Assembly: GCA_030123585.1 (NCBI GenBank)
Contig: CP126120.1
Location: 1,985,001-2,049,000 of the forward strand
Source of the DNA: Rhodanobacteraceae bacterium
GTDB taxonomy: Bacteria; Pseudomonadota; Gammaproteobacteria; Xanthomonadales; Rhodanobacteraceae
Direction of reading: 5' to 3'
DNA: 64,000 bases
A model generated the notes under the pieces. It worked only from the letters and a program-made list of their open reading frames with translations. It did not search any database and was not told the origin of the DNA. Both the position numbers and the translations under genes were made by a program. Positions 20,341-29,743 of this stretch are shown here, piece by piece (the stretch's first letter is position 1; each line of letters starts with the position of its first letter).

Positions 20341-21500
20341 TGCCGCAGACAACGACCATTCCCTTCAACAAACCGTACATGACCGGGCGCGAACTGGAAT
20401 ACATCGCGCAGGCGCACGCGTCGGGCCACTTGTCGGGCGATGGCCCGTTCACCAGGCGCTGCAACGCGTGGCTGGAACAACGCACCGGTGCCAAGAAGGC
20501 GTTGCTGACCCACTCGTGCACCGCGGCGCTGGAGATGGCCGCGTTGCTGCTCGACCTTGCGCCCGGTGACGAAGTGATCCTGCCTTCGTTCACCTTCGTG
20601 TCCACGGCCAACGCCTTCGTGCTGCGCGGTGCGGTACCGGTGTTCGTGGACATTCGTCCCGACACGCTCAATATCGACGAGACCCTGATCGAGGCCGCGA
20701 TCACGCCGCGCACCAGGGCGATCTGCGTGGTGCATTACGCCGGCGTCGGCTGCGAGATGGATGCGATCATGGCAATCGCCTCACGCCACGGCCTGCCCGT
20801 GGTGGAGGATGCCGCGCAGGGAATCCTTTCAACGTACAAGGGCCGTCCACTCGGCAGCATCGGCCAGTTGGCGGCGCTGAGTTTCCACGAAACCAAGAAC
20901 GTGATCTCGGGTGAAGGCGGCGCGTTGCTGATCAACGACGATCGCTTCATCGAGCGCGCCGAAGTCCTGCGCGAGAAAGGCACCAATCGCAGCAAGTTCT
21001 TCCGCGGCCAGGTCGACAAATACACCTGGGTCGATGTCGGTTCGTCGTTTCTTCCGAGCGAGATCCTCGCCGCGTTCCTTGCTGCACAACTGGAACACGC
21101 CGACGGCATCACCGAACGCCGCCTCGCGATCTGGAACGCCTATCACGCCGCGTTCGCCGATCTCGAAGCGCAGGACCACGTGTGCCGTCCCATCGTGCCG
21201 GACCGTTGCACGCACAATGCGCACATGTACTACCTGCTGCTGCCCGATCTCGCGGCACGCACGGCTTTCATCGACCACCTGAAACAGGCGGGGATCGGCG
21301 CGGTGTTCCACTACATCCCGCTGCACTCGTCACCGGCTGGCCGGAAATACGGGCGCGCGGCCACGTCAATGGCCGTCACGGATGCCACCAGCGATCGGCT
21401 GGTACGATTGCCGCTGTGGCTGCCCGACCTCGGCTGCGATCGCGTGATCGAAGCAGTACGCGGCTTCTTCGCGACAAAGGGCAAGCCGGCCACGGCATGA
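20340..21500 (+). CDS. wecE: dTDP-4-amino-4,6-dideoxygalactose transaminase (WecE/RffA type)
   Basis: This 386-residue PLP enzyme belongs to the DegT/DnrJ/EryC1 sugar aminotransferases. The LPSFTFVSTANAF and VEDAAQG segments and the PLP lysine in SFHETKNVISGEGGAL (near residue 184) match WecE. WecE converts dTDP-4-keto-6-deoxyglucose to dTDP-4-amino-4,6-dideoxygalactose with glutamate. The rmlAB genes for the keto sugar are not in the window. The start overlaps the methyltransferase stop (TGATG). It closes the operon; the next genes are convergent. Confidence 0.93.
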   Translation: MPQTTTIPFNKPYMTGRELEYIAQAHASGHLSGDGPFTRRCNAWLEQRTGAKKALLTHSCTAALEMAALLLDLAPGDEVILPSFTFVSTANAFVLRGAVPVFVDIRPDTLNIDETLIEAAITPRTRAICVVHYAGVGCEMDAIMAIASRHGLPVVEDAAQGILSTYKGRPLGSIGQLAALSFHETKNVISGEGGALLINDDRFIERAEVLREKGTNRSKFFRGQVDKYTWVDVGSSFLPSEILAAFLAAQLEHADGITERRLAIWNAYHAAFADLEAQDHVCRPIVPDRCTHNAHMYYLLLPDLAARTAFIDHLKQAGIGAVFHYIPLHSSPAGRKYGRAATSMAVTDATSDRLVRLPLWLPDLGCDRVIEAVRGFFATKGKPATA

Positions 21501-21565
21501 ACACGCCACGCCCGGGAGGCGTGACTGGCCTGTGCGGCACCCGCCTGGTCATGCGATCCGCACCA

Positions 21566-22114
21566 TCATCCACCCGGATGTTCCGGGCTGTCGCACACCC
21601 TGAGGTTTGCGATCGCGACTCCCAGCCAGCGCAGATCGTGGCCACTCGGCGATCCGGGATTCGCAACCCGGATCGTCACCACATGCACGCCATCGGGCGT
21701 ACGCGGTGACAACGGCAAGCGAACGATCTTGCCGCCCGGTATCGGCTGGAGAGGAATTGGCTGCGGCACGCCGCGGTCCGCCGACACGGTGACGCCGCTC
21801 CCCACGACGGCGACCACGCCGAGGTCGACGTGCCACGGAGTTTGCTGCGTGGCCCTGAAAGCCAGGTACGCGGTCTTGCTCGTGGTCCACCCGGCCGGGT
21901 CCGTCGTGTCGAAACCGAAACTCGCGATGTCGGACGCCTTGATCGGCACCCACCCGCAGGCAGGCATCACCGCGACGCGGCGCGCCTTCGCGACCACGTA
22001 GTCGAGTGGAGTCTTGCGCGCATTCCACAGCCAGCCCGCCCAGGCGAGCATCAGCACTGCCAGCAGGACCGCCAGCGTGCGGCTGACGGGGGAAGCGCGA
22101 TTCAGGACACCCAT
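21566..22114 (-). CDS. Membrane-anchored protein of unknown function
   Basis: This 182-residue protein has one N-terminal membrane helix (about residues 12-30) followed by a soluble, probably periplasmic domain rich in beta-strand-like segments. No known domain was recognised. Its ATG lies inside the last codons of the upstream glycosyltransferase-like gene (overlap 22102-22114), so the two are probably translated together and may act together on glycan assembly. Confidence 0.6.
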   Translation of the reverse strand: MGVLNRASPVSRTLAVLLAVLMLAWAGWLWNARKTPLDYVVAKARRVAVMPACGWVPIKASDIASFGFDTTDPAGWTTSKTAYLAFRATQQTPWHVDLGVVAVVGSGVTVSADRGVPQPIPLQPIPGGKIVRLPLSPRTPDGVHVVTIRVANPGSPSGHDLRWLGVAIANLRVCDSPEHPGG

Positions 22115-23244
22115 AGCCCGTGATAGAACCTCGTGATCGCTTCCGTGTTGATGACGATCCAGATGAGGAGCAGCGGCGTGACGGCAACATATTTCGCCCA
22201 AGCGGCGCCGGGCAACCGCGCCAGTGCGACACCGAGGATGATCGCCCAGGGCGCGAAATAGAAAACGTGGCGCGCCACGTTCGCGACGTCGAACGCGGTC
22301 GTAAACGCGAGGAACAGCAGGAACGCGACGTACATGCACGCCGCACGCGGCGGTGCAGCTGGCGCAAAGGCGAGCGCGATCAGAAGCACCAGCCACGTCA
22401 TGCCAGCCAGCAGCGTCGTCCACTGCGTGAGGGCGGGAGAGCCGTCGCTCACCATGTGGAAAAAGTACGGAACCGCTTTCCAGAACGGAAGGAATTGTCC
22501 CACCGCGGTGCCGTTGTTCCATGCGACCATGCTGTTCGCGTACAACATGGAATCGCCGAAGCGCCACGCCATCCACGACGCATAGGCCATGATCGGGAAA
22601 ACCAGCAGCACCAGTTTGACCATGGTCCCGGCATCGAACAGCCGCCATGGACGCCAATTCGCCTGACGCAGCAGTTCCGCGCCCACGAACAAGACCAGCA
22701 CCACGGCTTGCGGGCGCCCGAGAACTGCCAACCCGGCGATCACGCTCGCGGTCCACAGCCGGCGGCGCTCGAGCGCAACCAGACACCACACGGTCGCCAG
22801 CGCAAACAAGGGTTCGGTGTAGCCGACGAAGTGGTACAGCGCCATCGGGCTCAATGCCCACAACAGTCCGGCCATCCACGCAGCATGCCTGCCGTAACGC
22901 ACGCGCAACAGAGCGCAGAATCCGACCAGGATGCCGAACAACACCAGTGCGCCGAGGATGGCGATCTTCAGGAAATCGTTGCGCCCCGGCAGCAGCCAGC
23001 GGAACAAGGCGATCGCACCGGCCTCGAGCGGCAGGAACGACACGTTCTGCTTGTCGTGTAGGTTGCCGGAAAACGCATAGCCGTGCTTGGCGATGCTGAG
23101 GTAGAAGTAGCCATCGAAGGTGACGAGGTTGTGCAGGAACGAGAGTGCACGGGCCTGCGCGGCGATGAAGATGCCGAATGCCAGAAGCGTCAGCAGCGCG
23201 CAAAAAATCCAATCCCGGCAATCCAGCCAAACTTCACGCTGCAT
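22102..23244 (-). CDS. Multi-pass GT-C-like transferase (PIG-V/mannosyltransferase-like)
   Basis: This roughly 380-residue membrane protein has about ten hydrophobic helices. A first periplasmic loop carries TFDGYFYLSIAKHGY, the acidic loop motif of PIG-V/GT-C mannosyltransferases, which use lipid-linked sugars. It may transfer the sugar made by the adjacent operon or a mannose unit, since it follows manC. The start is uncertain: the ATG at 23244 begins just before the first helix. An in-frame GTG at 23322 and a TTG at 23352 overlapping the manC stop would add 26 or 36 residues; none has a clear ribosome site. Confidence 0.72.
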   Translation of the reverse strand: MQREVWLDCRDWIFCALLTLLAFGIFIAAQARALSFLHNLVTFDGYFYLSIAKHGYAFSGNLHDKQNVSFLPLEAGAIALFRWLLPGRNDFLKIAILGALVLFGILVGFCALLRVRYGRHAAWMAGLLWALSPMALYHFVGYTEPLFALATVWCLVALERRRLWTASVIAGLAVLGRPQAVVLVLFVGAELLRQANWRPWRLFDAGTMVKLVLLVFPIMAYASWMAWRFGDSMLYANSMVAWNNGTAVGQFLPFWKAVPYFFHMVSDGSPALTQWTTLLAGMTWLVLLIALAFAPAAPPRAACMYVAFLLFLAFTTAFDVANVARHVFYFAPWAIILGVALARLPGAAWAKYVAVTPLLLIWIVINTEAITRFYHGLWVS

Positions 23245-23348
23245 CGCCTGCGCCTGCGCCGGCGCCCGGTCAACGGCGACAGTTGCCTCAGCCCCGTACG
23301 ATGTCGTGACGGCCGCAATCACGGTGGCGTACCCGTCGGTCGGGTCAC

Positions 23349-24830
23349 TCAACGTCCGGCCCCCGGGTCGGCCACGGCTTCCCCGACCCGCGCGTAGCGG
23401 TCCTCGAAGCGCACGATGTCGTCCTCGCCAAGGTAATCGCCGGTCTGCACCTCGATGATCTCGAGCGGCTCGCTCGTGAGGTTTTCCAGGCGATGGCGCG
23501 TGCCGATGGGAATGTAGGTCGATTCGTTCGCGTGCAGGTCGAACACGCGCTCGCCATTGGTGACATGCCCGGTGCCCGTCACCACCACCCAATGTTCGGC
23601 GCGGCGATGGTGCATCTGCAGCGACAGGCTGGCACCCGGATTGACCCCGATCCGCTTCACCTGGAAGCCCGGACCGTGCTCGAGCGAGTCGTACCATCCC
23701 CAGGGCCGGAACACCTTGCGGTGCACGCTGGCCTCCTCGCGCCCCATCGCCTTGAGTCGCGCCACCACGTTCTTGACACCCTGCGTGTGCCGCCGATCCG
23801 CCACCAGCACGGCATCGGGGGTCTCGACGATCATCATGGCCTCGCAACCCAGCGCCACCACGTTGCGGTGCTGCGCAATCACGAGCGAGTTGCGGCTGCC
23901 CTCCAGCAAGATGTCGCCCCGCGTCACGTTGCCGTCGGTGTCCTTGTCCGCCACTTCCCACAACGCATCCCAGGCGCCGACGTCGGACCAGCGCGCCTCC
24001 AGCGGCACCACCATCGCGCGGCCGAGATCGGGACGAGCGTGCAGCTTTTCCATCACCGCGTAGTCGATGGAGTCGGATGGGCAGGCCTCGAACGCCGCGC
24101 GGTCGACCCGCAGGAACTCGCCATCGCGCCGGACCACGCGCGTGGCGTCGGCGCAGGCCTTCGCGATGGCGGGCTGCAATGCTTCGATCGCGTCCAGCCA
24201 CGCGGAAGCACGCAACAGGAAGATGCCGCTGTTCCACAGGTAATGGCCGGATGCGAGATAGGCTTCCGCCGTCGCCGCGTCCGGTTTCTCGACAAACGCA
24301 TCCAGTACGTAAACGTCAGGGTGATTCGCACTGACTTCACCACGCCGCAGATAGCCGTACCCGGTTTCCGCCCGCGTGGGCGTCACCCCGAAGGTCACGA
24401 AGGCACCCTCCGCGGCGGCCGCCAGACCAGTCGCCACGGCAGCACGAAATGCCGGCGCGTCGGCGATGATGTGGTCGGCCGGCATCACCAGCAACAGCGG
24501 GTCGACGCCGTCGGCGCGCGCCAGCAATGCGGCCAGCGTCAGCGCCGGTGCGGTATTGCGGCCGACCGGTTCCAGCACCTGACGCGAACCGGTACAGCCG
24601 CAACTGCGGATCTGTTCGGCGACCAGGAACCGGTACTGCTCGTTGCCGATCACCAATGGTGCCGCCAGCGTGGCAGCCGTGAACCCATCCAGCCGCCGCA
24701 ATGTGGACTGCAGCATGGTGTCGCCACCCAGCAGCGCCAGCAGTTGCTTGGGGTGGCTTTCGCGCGAAGCCGGCCACAGCCGCGTACCGGAGCCGCCGCA
24801 CAACACGACAGGCTGCAAAGTCAAAGCCAT
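23349..24830 (-). CDS. manC: Bifunctional mannose-1-phosphate guanylyltransferase / mannose-6-phosphate isomerase
   Basis: This 493-residue type II enzyme (ManC/XanB/AlgA) makes GDP-mannose. The N-terminal nucleotidyltransferase has LCGGSGTRLWP and EPVGRNTAPALTLAA, plus FVEKPD. The C-terminal cupin isomerase has QMHHRRAEHWVVVTGTG with likely metal-binding His and Glu residues, followed by STYIPIGTRHRLEN. GDP-mannose feeds LPS or exopolysaccharide synthesis. The ATG at 24830 gives the usual short lead before the nucleotide loop; ATG 24842 and GTG 24872 are possible alternatives. The stop abuts the downstream GT-C-like gene. Confidence 0.95.
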   Translation of the reverse strand: MALTLQPVVLCGGSGTRLWPASRESHPKQLLALLGGDTMLQSTLRRLDGFTAATLAAPLVIGNEQYRFLVAEQIRSCGCTGSRQVLEPVGRNTAPALTLAALLARADGVDPLLLVMPADHIIADAPAFRAAVATGLAAAAEGAFVTFGVTPTRAETGYGYLRRGEVSANHPDVYVLDAFVEKPDAATAEAYLASGHYLWNSGIFLLRASAWLDAIEALQPAIAKACADATRVVRRDGEFLRVDRAAFEACPSDSIDYAVMEKLHARPDLGRAMVVPLEARWSDVGAWDALWEVADKDTDGNVTRGDILLEGSRNSLVIAQHRNVVALGCEAMMIVETPDAVLVADRRHTQGVKNVVARLKAMGREEASVHRKVFRPWGWYDSLEHGPGFQVKRIGVNPGASLSLQMHHRRAEHWVVVTGTGHVTNGERVFDLHANESTYIPIGTRHRLENLTSEPLEIIEVQTGDYLGEDDIVRFEDRYARVGEAVADPGAGR

Positions 24831-24911
24831 GCTCGGGGTCATCCGCAGGAATCGTGATGTCGGCAACGCCACGCGGCGCCCGGGGAGTTTAGCGAAGATC
24901 GCCCGCGGGCG

Positions 24912-25295
24912 TTACCCGCCTGCCGCGGGGCACACCGTGGACTGCAGGGTGCGCATGGCCAGCAACTTGCCGCGGTCATCGACCAGCGTAATGGTCCAGC
25001 CATCCGACGCCCACTGGCCGGTATCGGCTTCGCCCCTGGCCGGCACCTGCATCCACAACTCGGGTTGCCGCCCCGGCTTGTAGACGAACAGCTGCACGCC
25101 GCCCGACTTCACCGCCGAGGTTGCATCCCACTTGACGTGGACGACGATATTCGCGCCCCGGCAGTCGGAAAACACGGCCGGGGTGATTTGCAGCATGCCG
25201 TTGCCGAAGTGCGAGCAACCGGCCAACGGCACCAGGCACGCCAGCGCCAGCAGCGCCCGGCAGCAAGGCTCAGCGATTCGCGGCGACAGGGGCAT
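24912..25295 (-). CDS. Small lipoprotein of unknown function
   Basis: This 127-residue protein has a lipoprotein signal peptide with lipobox LAGC near residues 24-27 and a periplasmic domain of about 100 residues containing two further Cys. The domain was not recognised. The ATG at 25295 has AAAGGG a few bases upstream and lies 26 nt inside the end of the sulfatase-fold gene, so the two are probably one transcript. A role alongside that enzyme in envelope modification is only an inference. Confidence 0.72.
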   Translation of the reverse strand: MPLSPRIAEPCCRALLALACLVPLAGCSHFGNGMLQITPAVFSDCRGANIVVHVKWDATSAVKSGGVQLFVYKPGRQPELWMQVPARGEADTGQWASDGWTITLVDDRGKLLAMRTLQSTVCPAAGG

Positions 25296-27102
25296 GGTCC
25301 CTTTCCCTGGCGTCATTGCCGGCCACGAACGCATCGAGCGTTCCCCGCAGCTCCATCTGTGCCAGCGCGTTCATGCCTTGCCGGATCGCGTTCTGTTGCT
25401 GCGCATCCGGATGCGCGGCCAGCGCCGCCTGCGCCTTGGCCACCAACTGGTAATAGGGCGACAAGGGCACACCCGCCATGCGCAAGATGTCGCCGCCCAG
25501 CATCCAGGACTCCACATGCAGCTTCTGCGGCTCGACCCCGGTGCCCACGATGAACCACGGGACGAACTGGTCGGGGCCAGGCTGGCCATCGTCGAAGCCG
25601 GTCTGCGCATACACATGGGTGAGCGCGGGCAAATGGTCGCCATAGAAGACCAGCAGGAACGGGCGACCGCGCTTGACCAGATAATCCCACAACCTGCCCA
25701 TCTGCCGATCGGCGTTCTGGATGTGGTACATGTAATTGCGGTATTCGAGCAATGCGACGCCATGCAAGCCCGAGGGAGCGGGAATTGCATCCCGACGCGC
25801 GGGATCATCGACTGGGTCATCGAGGTACGGCCCGTGCGCTTCGATGCTGACCGCGAACACCAGGGTCGGCGTGGAGGCCTTATCGAGTGTCGCGATGATC
25901 TGGTCGGTCATGGCCTGATCGGAGAGGTACCAGCCGTCCTTGAGCGCATCGGCCGGAAAACCCGATTGCGAAATGAACCGCTGGAAACCGATCTCCTTGA
26001 ACGCCACGTCGCGATTCCAGAAGGTCCGATGGTTGGGATGGATCGCCACGGTCGCGTAACCATCCCGGCGCAGCGCCCGGACGAACCCCGGCAGCGTCGG
26101 TTGCACGATTTGCAGGTAAGGAAACTCGACATTCGGATACGCCGCCATGGGAACACCGGTCAGCACCTCGAACTCGGTGCGCAAGGTGCTGCCGCCGAAG
26201 GTGGGCGGATCCATGGTGCCGCCCACGCCCGCCGCCAGCGCACGATGCAGGTTCGGCAAGGCGGCATCCGTGTCGGCAAGATCCTTCAGGATGCCCGGAT
26301 CGAAGAACGACTCGCTCTGGATCACCACGATGTCGGGGCGCGCCGCAGCGGTCGTCGCGGGCGCCGGCAACGCGGCGGCCGGCGTCGCCATCGCGAGGAA
26401 CGCCTGCGCGGCGGCCACGTCCACCGGCGCGTTCGCGGTGTACCGGCGCAGCACGTCGGCATTCAGGATCGAACTGATCAGGCCGGCATGCACCTGGGTC
26501 AGCACGGGCGAGTACGGCGCCACCCGCAACGGGTAGTAGCCGTACACCTTGCCCACCCAGCCGGCGCCCGCGCCGGCGCTGACCAGCCCCGCCAGCGCCG
26601 CCAGCGCGACGAGCGCGCGCGCCACGCTGCGGCGCCCGAAAAACCTGCGCTCCAGCCACGCCAGCGCCACGCCGCTGCCCGCCGCGGCCAGCAGCGCCGC
26701 CAGGATCTGCCACGCCTTGACGTATTCCAGCAGCAGCTTCAGCGTCGCGACGTGCAGGTTGCCCAGCACATACACGTCACTGAACGTGACCGGGATCCTG
26801 AGGTACTTCAGCTTCAGGAAATTGATCGCGTACAGCGCCAGCGCCAACAGCAGGGTGACGCCGAATGCCAGCAATGCCCGGTTGAACGCCGCCAACAGCA
26901 GCAGGAACACCATCGCCACCGGAATGGCGTTGACGAAAAAGCCGTAGGTCCAGCCGTACGCGAACCAGGCCAGCCTGATCGACGCACGGTCCATGACCCA
27001 GGTCGCGAACCACAACGCCACAACCAGCACGACCACGACCCCTGCCTGCAACAGCAGCCGAAGCGCCTTCCCGCCTGCAGGCAGTGACTTCGCGTCCTTC
27101 AT
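25270..27102 (-). CDS. LTA-synthase/OpgB-like sulfatase-family membrane enzyme
   Basis: This 610-residue protein has five N-terminal membrane helices (to about residue 165) and a large periplasmic alkaline-phosphatase-superfamily domain. Visible catalytic features are VIQSESFFDP (metal-binding Glu), GGSTLRTEFEVLTG (likely nucleophile Thr) and FYGDHLPAL (Asp-His metal ligands). Relatives include LtaS and Gram-negative phosphoglycerol or phosphoethanolamine transferases such as OpgB and EptA. Here it probably moves a phospho-alcohol head group onto an envelope glycan. The start has a strong GGGGAGG site. It overlaps the lipoprotein gene downstream. Confidence 0.85.
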   Translation of the reverse strand: MKDAKSLPAGGKALRLLLQAGVVVVLVVALWFATWVMDRASIRLAWFAYGWTYGFFVNAIPVAMVFLLLLAAFNRALLAFGVTLLLALALYAINFLKLKYLRIPVTFSDVYVLGNLHVATLKLLLEYVKAWQILAALLAAAGSGVALAWLERRFFGRRSVARALVALAALAGLVSAGAGAGWVGKVYGYYPLRVAPYSPVLTQVHAGLISSILNADVLRRYTANAPVDVAAAQAFLAMATPAAALPAPATTAAARPDIVVIQSESFFDPGILKDLADTDAALPNLHRALAAGVGGTMDPPTFGGSTLRTEFEVLTGVPMAAYPNVEFPYLQIVQPTLPGFVRALRRDGYATVAIHPNHRTFWNRDVAFKEIGFQRFISQSGFPADALKDGWYLSDQAMTDQIIATLDKASTPTLVFAVSIEAHGPYLDDPVDDPARRDAIPAPSGLHGVALLEYRNYMYHIQNADRQMGRLWDYLVKRGRPFLLVFYGDHLPALTHVYAQTGFDDGQPGPDQFVPWFIVGTGVEPQKLHVESWMLGGDILRMAGVPLSPYYQLVAKAQAALAAHPDAQQQNAIRQGMNALAQMELRGTLDAFVAGNDARERDHAPVAANR

Positions 27103-27239
27103 GACCTCCCCAACTGAACACCGTGCCGGCAAACGCGACATGTTACGCCGCAGCGCGCCGAATCCGTAACAACGCCCAACGCCATCTGCCGTTGACAAGT
27201 CCATGTCGCCACCGGCACCTGTTCGTATCGTGGGCCGCC

Positions 27240-28283
27240 TCAAGCCACCCGAACGCTCATTTCCGGCGTGACGCCACGCGAATACCGGGCTGGTCGATCC
27301 TGATCCAATCCCATCACGGCCACCATGTGGGTTGGCGTGATCCTTCCCGCGCGGATGGCAGCCTCGTCCAGCGCATGCACCCGATCGATGAAGGCTCGGT
27401 CCCACTCGCCCTTGTCGTCGAAGTTGTGCCCGAACGCGCGGTCGATGAAAACATCGATGACATTGGCAAACCCGATGAACAATTCGAAGTGGAACCGCTG
27501 CAACAGCAGCGGCACGATGTCCTGCGCGCGGATGCCTTCGAAACCCTCGGTCGAGCAATCCCAGTTGACGTACTCGTCTTCCTGCCGTTGCAGCGAGCGG
27601 TTGTAGCGATATTCCCGCGGCAGTTCCTGCCACAACTTCCGCACTTCGACAAGCGCTTCGGGCCAGCGCATGTGGCCGTTGCGGCCGATCATGTCGTGGG
27701 TGATGAACAACCCGCGCGGGTGCAGGGCAGACTTGATCGTGTCGAACAATCCTTCCAGGTTCACCACGTGGTGCAAGGACTGGTTGGCCATGACGCCTGC
27801 GTAACGGTGCGGTGGCCGCCAGTCATTGAAATCGCACTCGACAAAGGCGAGGCAATCGGCGACGCCCTCCTGCCGGGCCATCTCCCGCCCGCGTGCGAGC
27901 ATGTGCGGATTCATGTCGAGACACTCGATGGTGAACCCGGCGCAGCCGGCATCCCGCAGCAGTTTCGCCACGCGCACTTCGGTATCGCAATTGCCGGCGC
28001 CAACACTCACGAACCGCGGCCGGATGTCGCCCACAGCCGTGGCGCCCTCCAGCAGATACTTGGCGAAAAACTGGTCGGGGTTGGAAAACCCGAACTCCTC
28101 GAACATCGGCCGCAGGTACGTGTGCGACCAATAATGGAAGATGTCCGGCAACACGTTGATGTCGGCGACATCCTTGTAGACCAGAGTTTCGGCAGCCATG
28201 CGCGCGGCGTAGTCGTTACCCCGTGCACGGGCCTTCACCGGCACAAGTCGCTGCATCAGATTGCGCAACATCCTCATCGCCAT
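27240..28283 (-). CDS. SAM-dependent methyltransferase
   Basis: This 347-residue protein has a class I methyltransferase core with the SAM loop FVSVGAGNCDTEV (near residues 91-103) and a following acidic strand end LDMNPHM. The motif NQSLHHVVNLEGLFD resembles methyltransferases acting on small molecules or glycans. A C-terminal extension of about 100 residues is present. The acceptor is unknown. It is separated from the sulfatase-fold gene by 137 bp in which nothing clear was seen. It lies upstream on the same strand and may share its transcript. Confidence 0.82.
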   Translation of the reverse strand: MAMRMLRNLMQRLVPVKARARGNDYAARMAAETLVYKDVADINVLPDIFHYWSHTYLRPMFEEFGFSNPDQFFAKYLLEGATAVGDIRPRFVSVGAGNCDTEVRVAKLLRDAGCAGFTIECLDMNPHMLARGREMARQEGVADCLAFVECDFNDWRPPHRYAGVMANQSLHHVVNLEGLFDTIKSALHPRGLFITHDMIGRNGHMRWPEALVEVRKLWQELPREYRYNRSLQRQEDEYVNWDCSTEGFEGIRAQDIVPLLLQRFHFELFIGFANVIDVFIDRAFGHNFDDKGEWDRAFIDRVHALDEAAIRAGRITPTHMVAVMGLDQDRPARYSRGVTPEMSVRVA

Positions 28284-28343
28284 GCCAATGCTCCGTGTTA
28301 CTCGACGGTGAATCTCATCACTGCTCCTGGCGAATTGCGTTCC

Positions 28344-28531
28344 CTAGTGCGCCACCACGTGCACCATGAAGATGCCCGACTGGGCGTACAGCGAAGCTGG
28401 CACGGCCGCCGTCACCACATTTTGGCCGCAGCGGAAGTCGCCGTTGCGGTACAGCCATGACCGCAAGCCGACAAACCCGATGTCACCGCGATGGCGAGCA
28501 CACCGAGCAACCATCCTGCTTTCACGGACAC
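28344..28531 (-). pseudogene. Possible frameshifted small lipoprotein gene
   Basis: On the minus strand GGAGG lies 8 nt before a GTG at 28531 that opens a 39-codon frame (to 28412). It has a short basic start, a hydrophobic helix and a lipobox-like LSACG. In the next frame, a compatible continuation (YRNGDFRCGQ, then about 30 mostly nonpolar residues) runs to a TAG at 28344. One base change near 28450 would join the two into a protein of about 62 residues. It may be a decayed gene, or the 39-residue peptide may be real. The family is not recognised. Confidence 0.35.
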
Positions 28532-28566
28532 ACCATCGACCTCCGATCATTGTGCAGACCCGCATT

Positions 28567-28975
28567 GTAGGAGGGCCGAAGGCCCGACAAGATGCAAACC
28601 CATGTCGCGGCTGCCGCCGCTCCTACATGGCAACGCCATTCCGACATCGCAACAACCATCCCCGTAGGAGGGCCGGAAAGCCCGACCACGGAGCTCTTGG
28701 GCCATGGACGGCTGCTTTAATCGCGGCTGCCGCCGCTCCTACATGGCAACATTCGTTCCGACATCGCAACAACCATCCCCGTAGGAGGGCCGGAAGGCCC
28801 GACCACGGAGCTCTTGGGCCATGGACGGCTGCTTTAATCGCGGCTGCCGCCGCTCCTACATGGCAACGTTCGTTCCGACATCGCAACAACCATCCCCGTA
28901 GGAGGGCCGGAAGGCCCGACCACGGAGCTCTTGGGCCATGGACGGCTGCTTTAATCGCGGCTGCCGCCGCTCCTA
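28567..28975. repeat. REP cluster with three tandem 116-117 bp composite units
   Basis: A GGCC-stem element (28567-28587, one base short) and an opposed CGGC-stem element (28605-28626) are followed by three head-to-tail copies of a 116/117-bp unit starting at 28624, 28740 and 28857 and ending at 28973. Each unit has about 40 bp of unique sequence, a GGCC-stem REP, the spacer with CCACGGAGCTCTTGG, and a CGGC-stem REP in the opposite direction. The last REP head supplies the TAG stop (28973-28975) of the sulfotransferase gene. Together with the lipoprotein fragment, this fills the gap from 28284 to 28972. Confidence 0.9.
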
Positions 28976-29743
28976 CCCAAACGTCACGCCGTAACGGCGA
29001 CGCAGGCGGCGACGCGCGGACCACAACAGGCACGCAGCCAGCCAACGTGTCGGACTGAACCGTCCCAGCGGCGTGTAGTCGCCTTCGAACACGCGGATAT
29101 CGTCGGGCAGCCGAACGGGCCCCTGCAGGCCGAGATGCTCGTACACTCGCGCCAGCACACGCGCCGGTTCGTCGCGCAAGGCCGCGCTTTGCAGCACCAG
29201 TACCTGGCTTGTGGGGAAATAGCGGTACAACACTTCCAGTTGGTGTGCGTAATCGCCGCGCAGGCGATAGCTGCGCGTGCGCACTGGTGAAGCATTCGCG
29301 AAATCATCGCGGTGACCACGCAGACGCCAGCTCTCCATGAGCAGCGCCAGCCACAGCGGCCAACGCTCGTTGCCGCGGTCGCGTTCCATGTGGTAGTGCG
29401 AAATGGCGCGTGCGACCGGATCACGCAGCAGCAGGATCCAGCGCATCGCCGGGTTGTAACGCCGGATGCGCGCGACGAATCGCTCGTGCAGACAATAGAT
29501 CGGCGTGGCGTCGCCGTACAACGCATCCGCCACCCGTGCGTCGAAATGCAATGCATAGCGGCGATCCACGTCCGCCGCGCTCCACGCTTCATCGAAATCC
29601 GGCGCATCGAACACGTGGGCTTCCTTGGTCTTCGGCAGCGAGACCCCCGGATGCTGGCGCAGGAACCCGGCCAGTGCGGTCGTGCCGGCTTTCTGCACAC
29701 CGCCGATCAGGAAGGACACGCGTGGCGAATCAGCCTCACCCAT
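28973..29743 (-). CDS. Sulfotransferase-family protein
   Basis: This 256-residue protein is predicted to transfer sulfate from PAPS. The 5'-phosphosulfate loop is IGGVQKAGTTAL (near residues 13-24), and a 3'-phosphate motif RDPVARAISHYHMERD lies near residues 102-117. This resembles heparan-sulfate-type sulfotransferases, which act on glycans. The start overlaps the end of the upstream sulfotransferase gene by 8 nt. The TAG stop lies in the GTAGGAG head of a REP. The protein has no membrane segment, so it is probably cytoplasmic. The acceptor is likely a polysaccharide precursor (inference from wzt and the glycosyltransferase upstream). Confidence 0.85.
   Translation of the reverse strand: MGEADSPRVSFLIGGVQKAGTTALAGFLRQHPGVSLPKTKEAHVFDAPDFDEAWSAADVDRRYALHFDARVADALYGDATPIYCLHERFVARIRRYNPAMRWILLLRDPVARAISHYHMERDRGNERWPLWLALLMESWRLRGHRDDFANASPVRTRSYRLRGDYAHQLEVLYRYFPTSQVLVLQSAALRDEPARVLARVYEHLGLQGPVRLPDDIRVFEGDYTPLGRFSPTRWLAACLLWSARRRLRRRYGVTFG

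Noticed and set aside
25132..27087. 651-codon frame antisense to the LTA-synthase-like gene
   Set aside because: A shadow of a clear sulfatase-fold gene on the other strand with low-complexity Arg/Gln-rich content.
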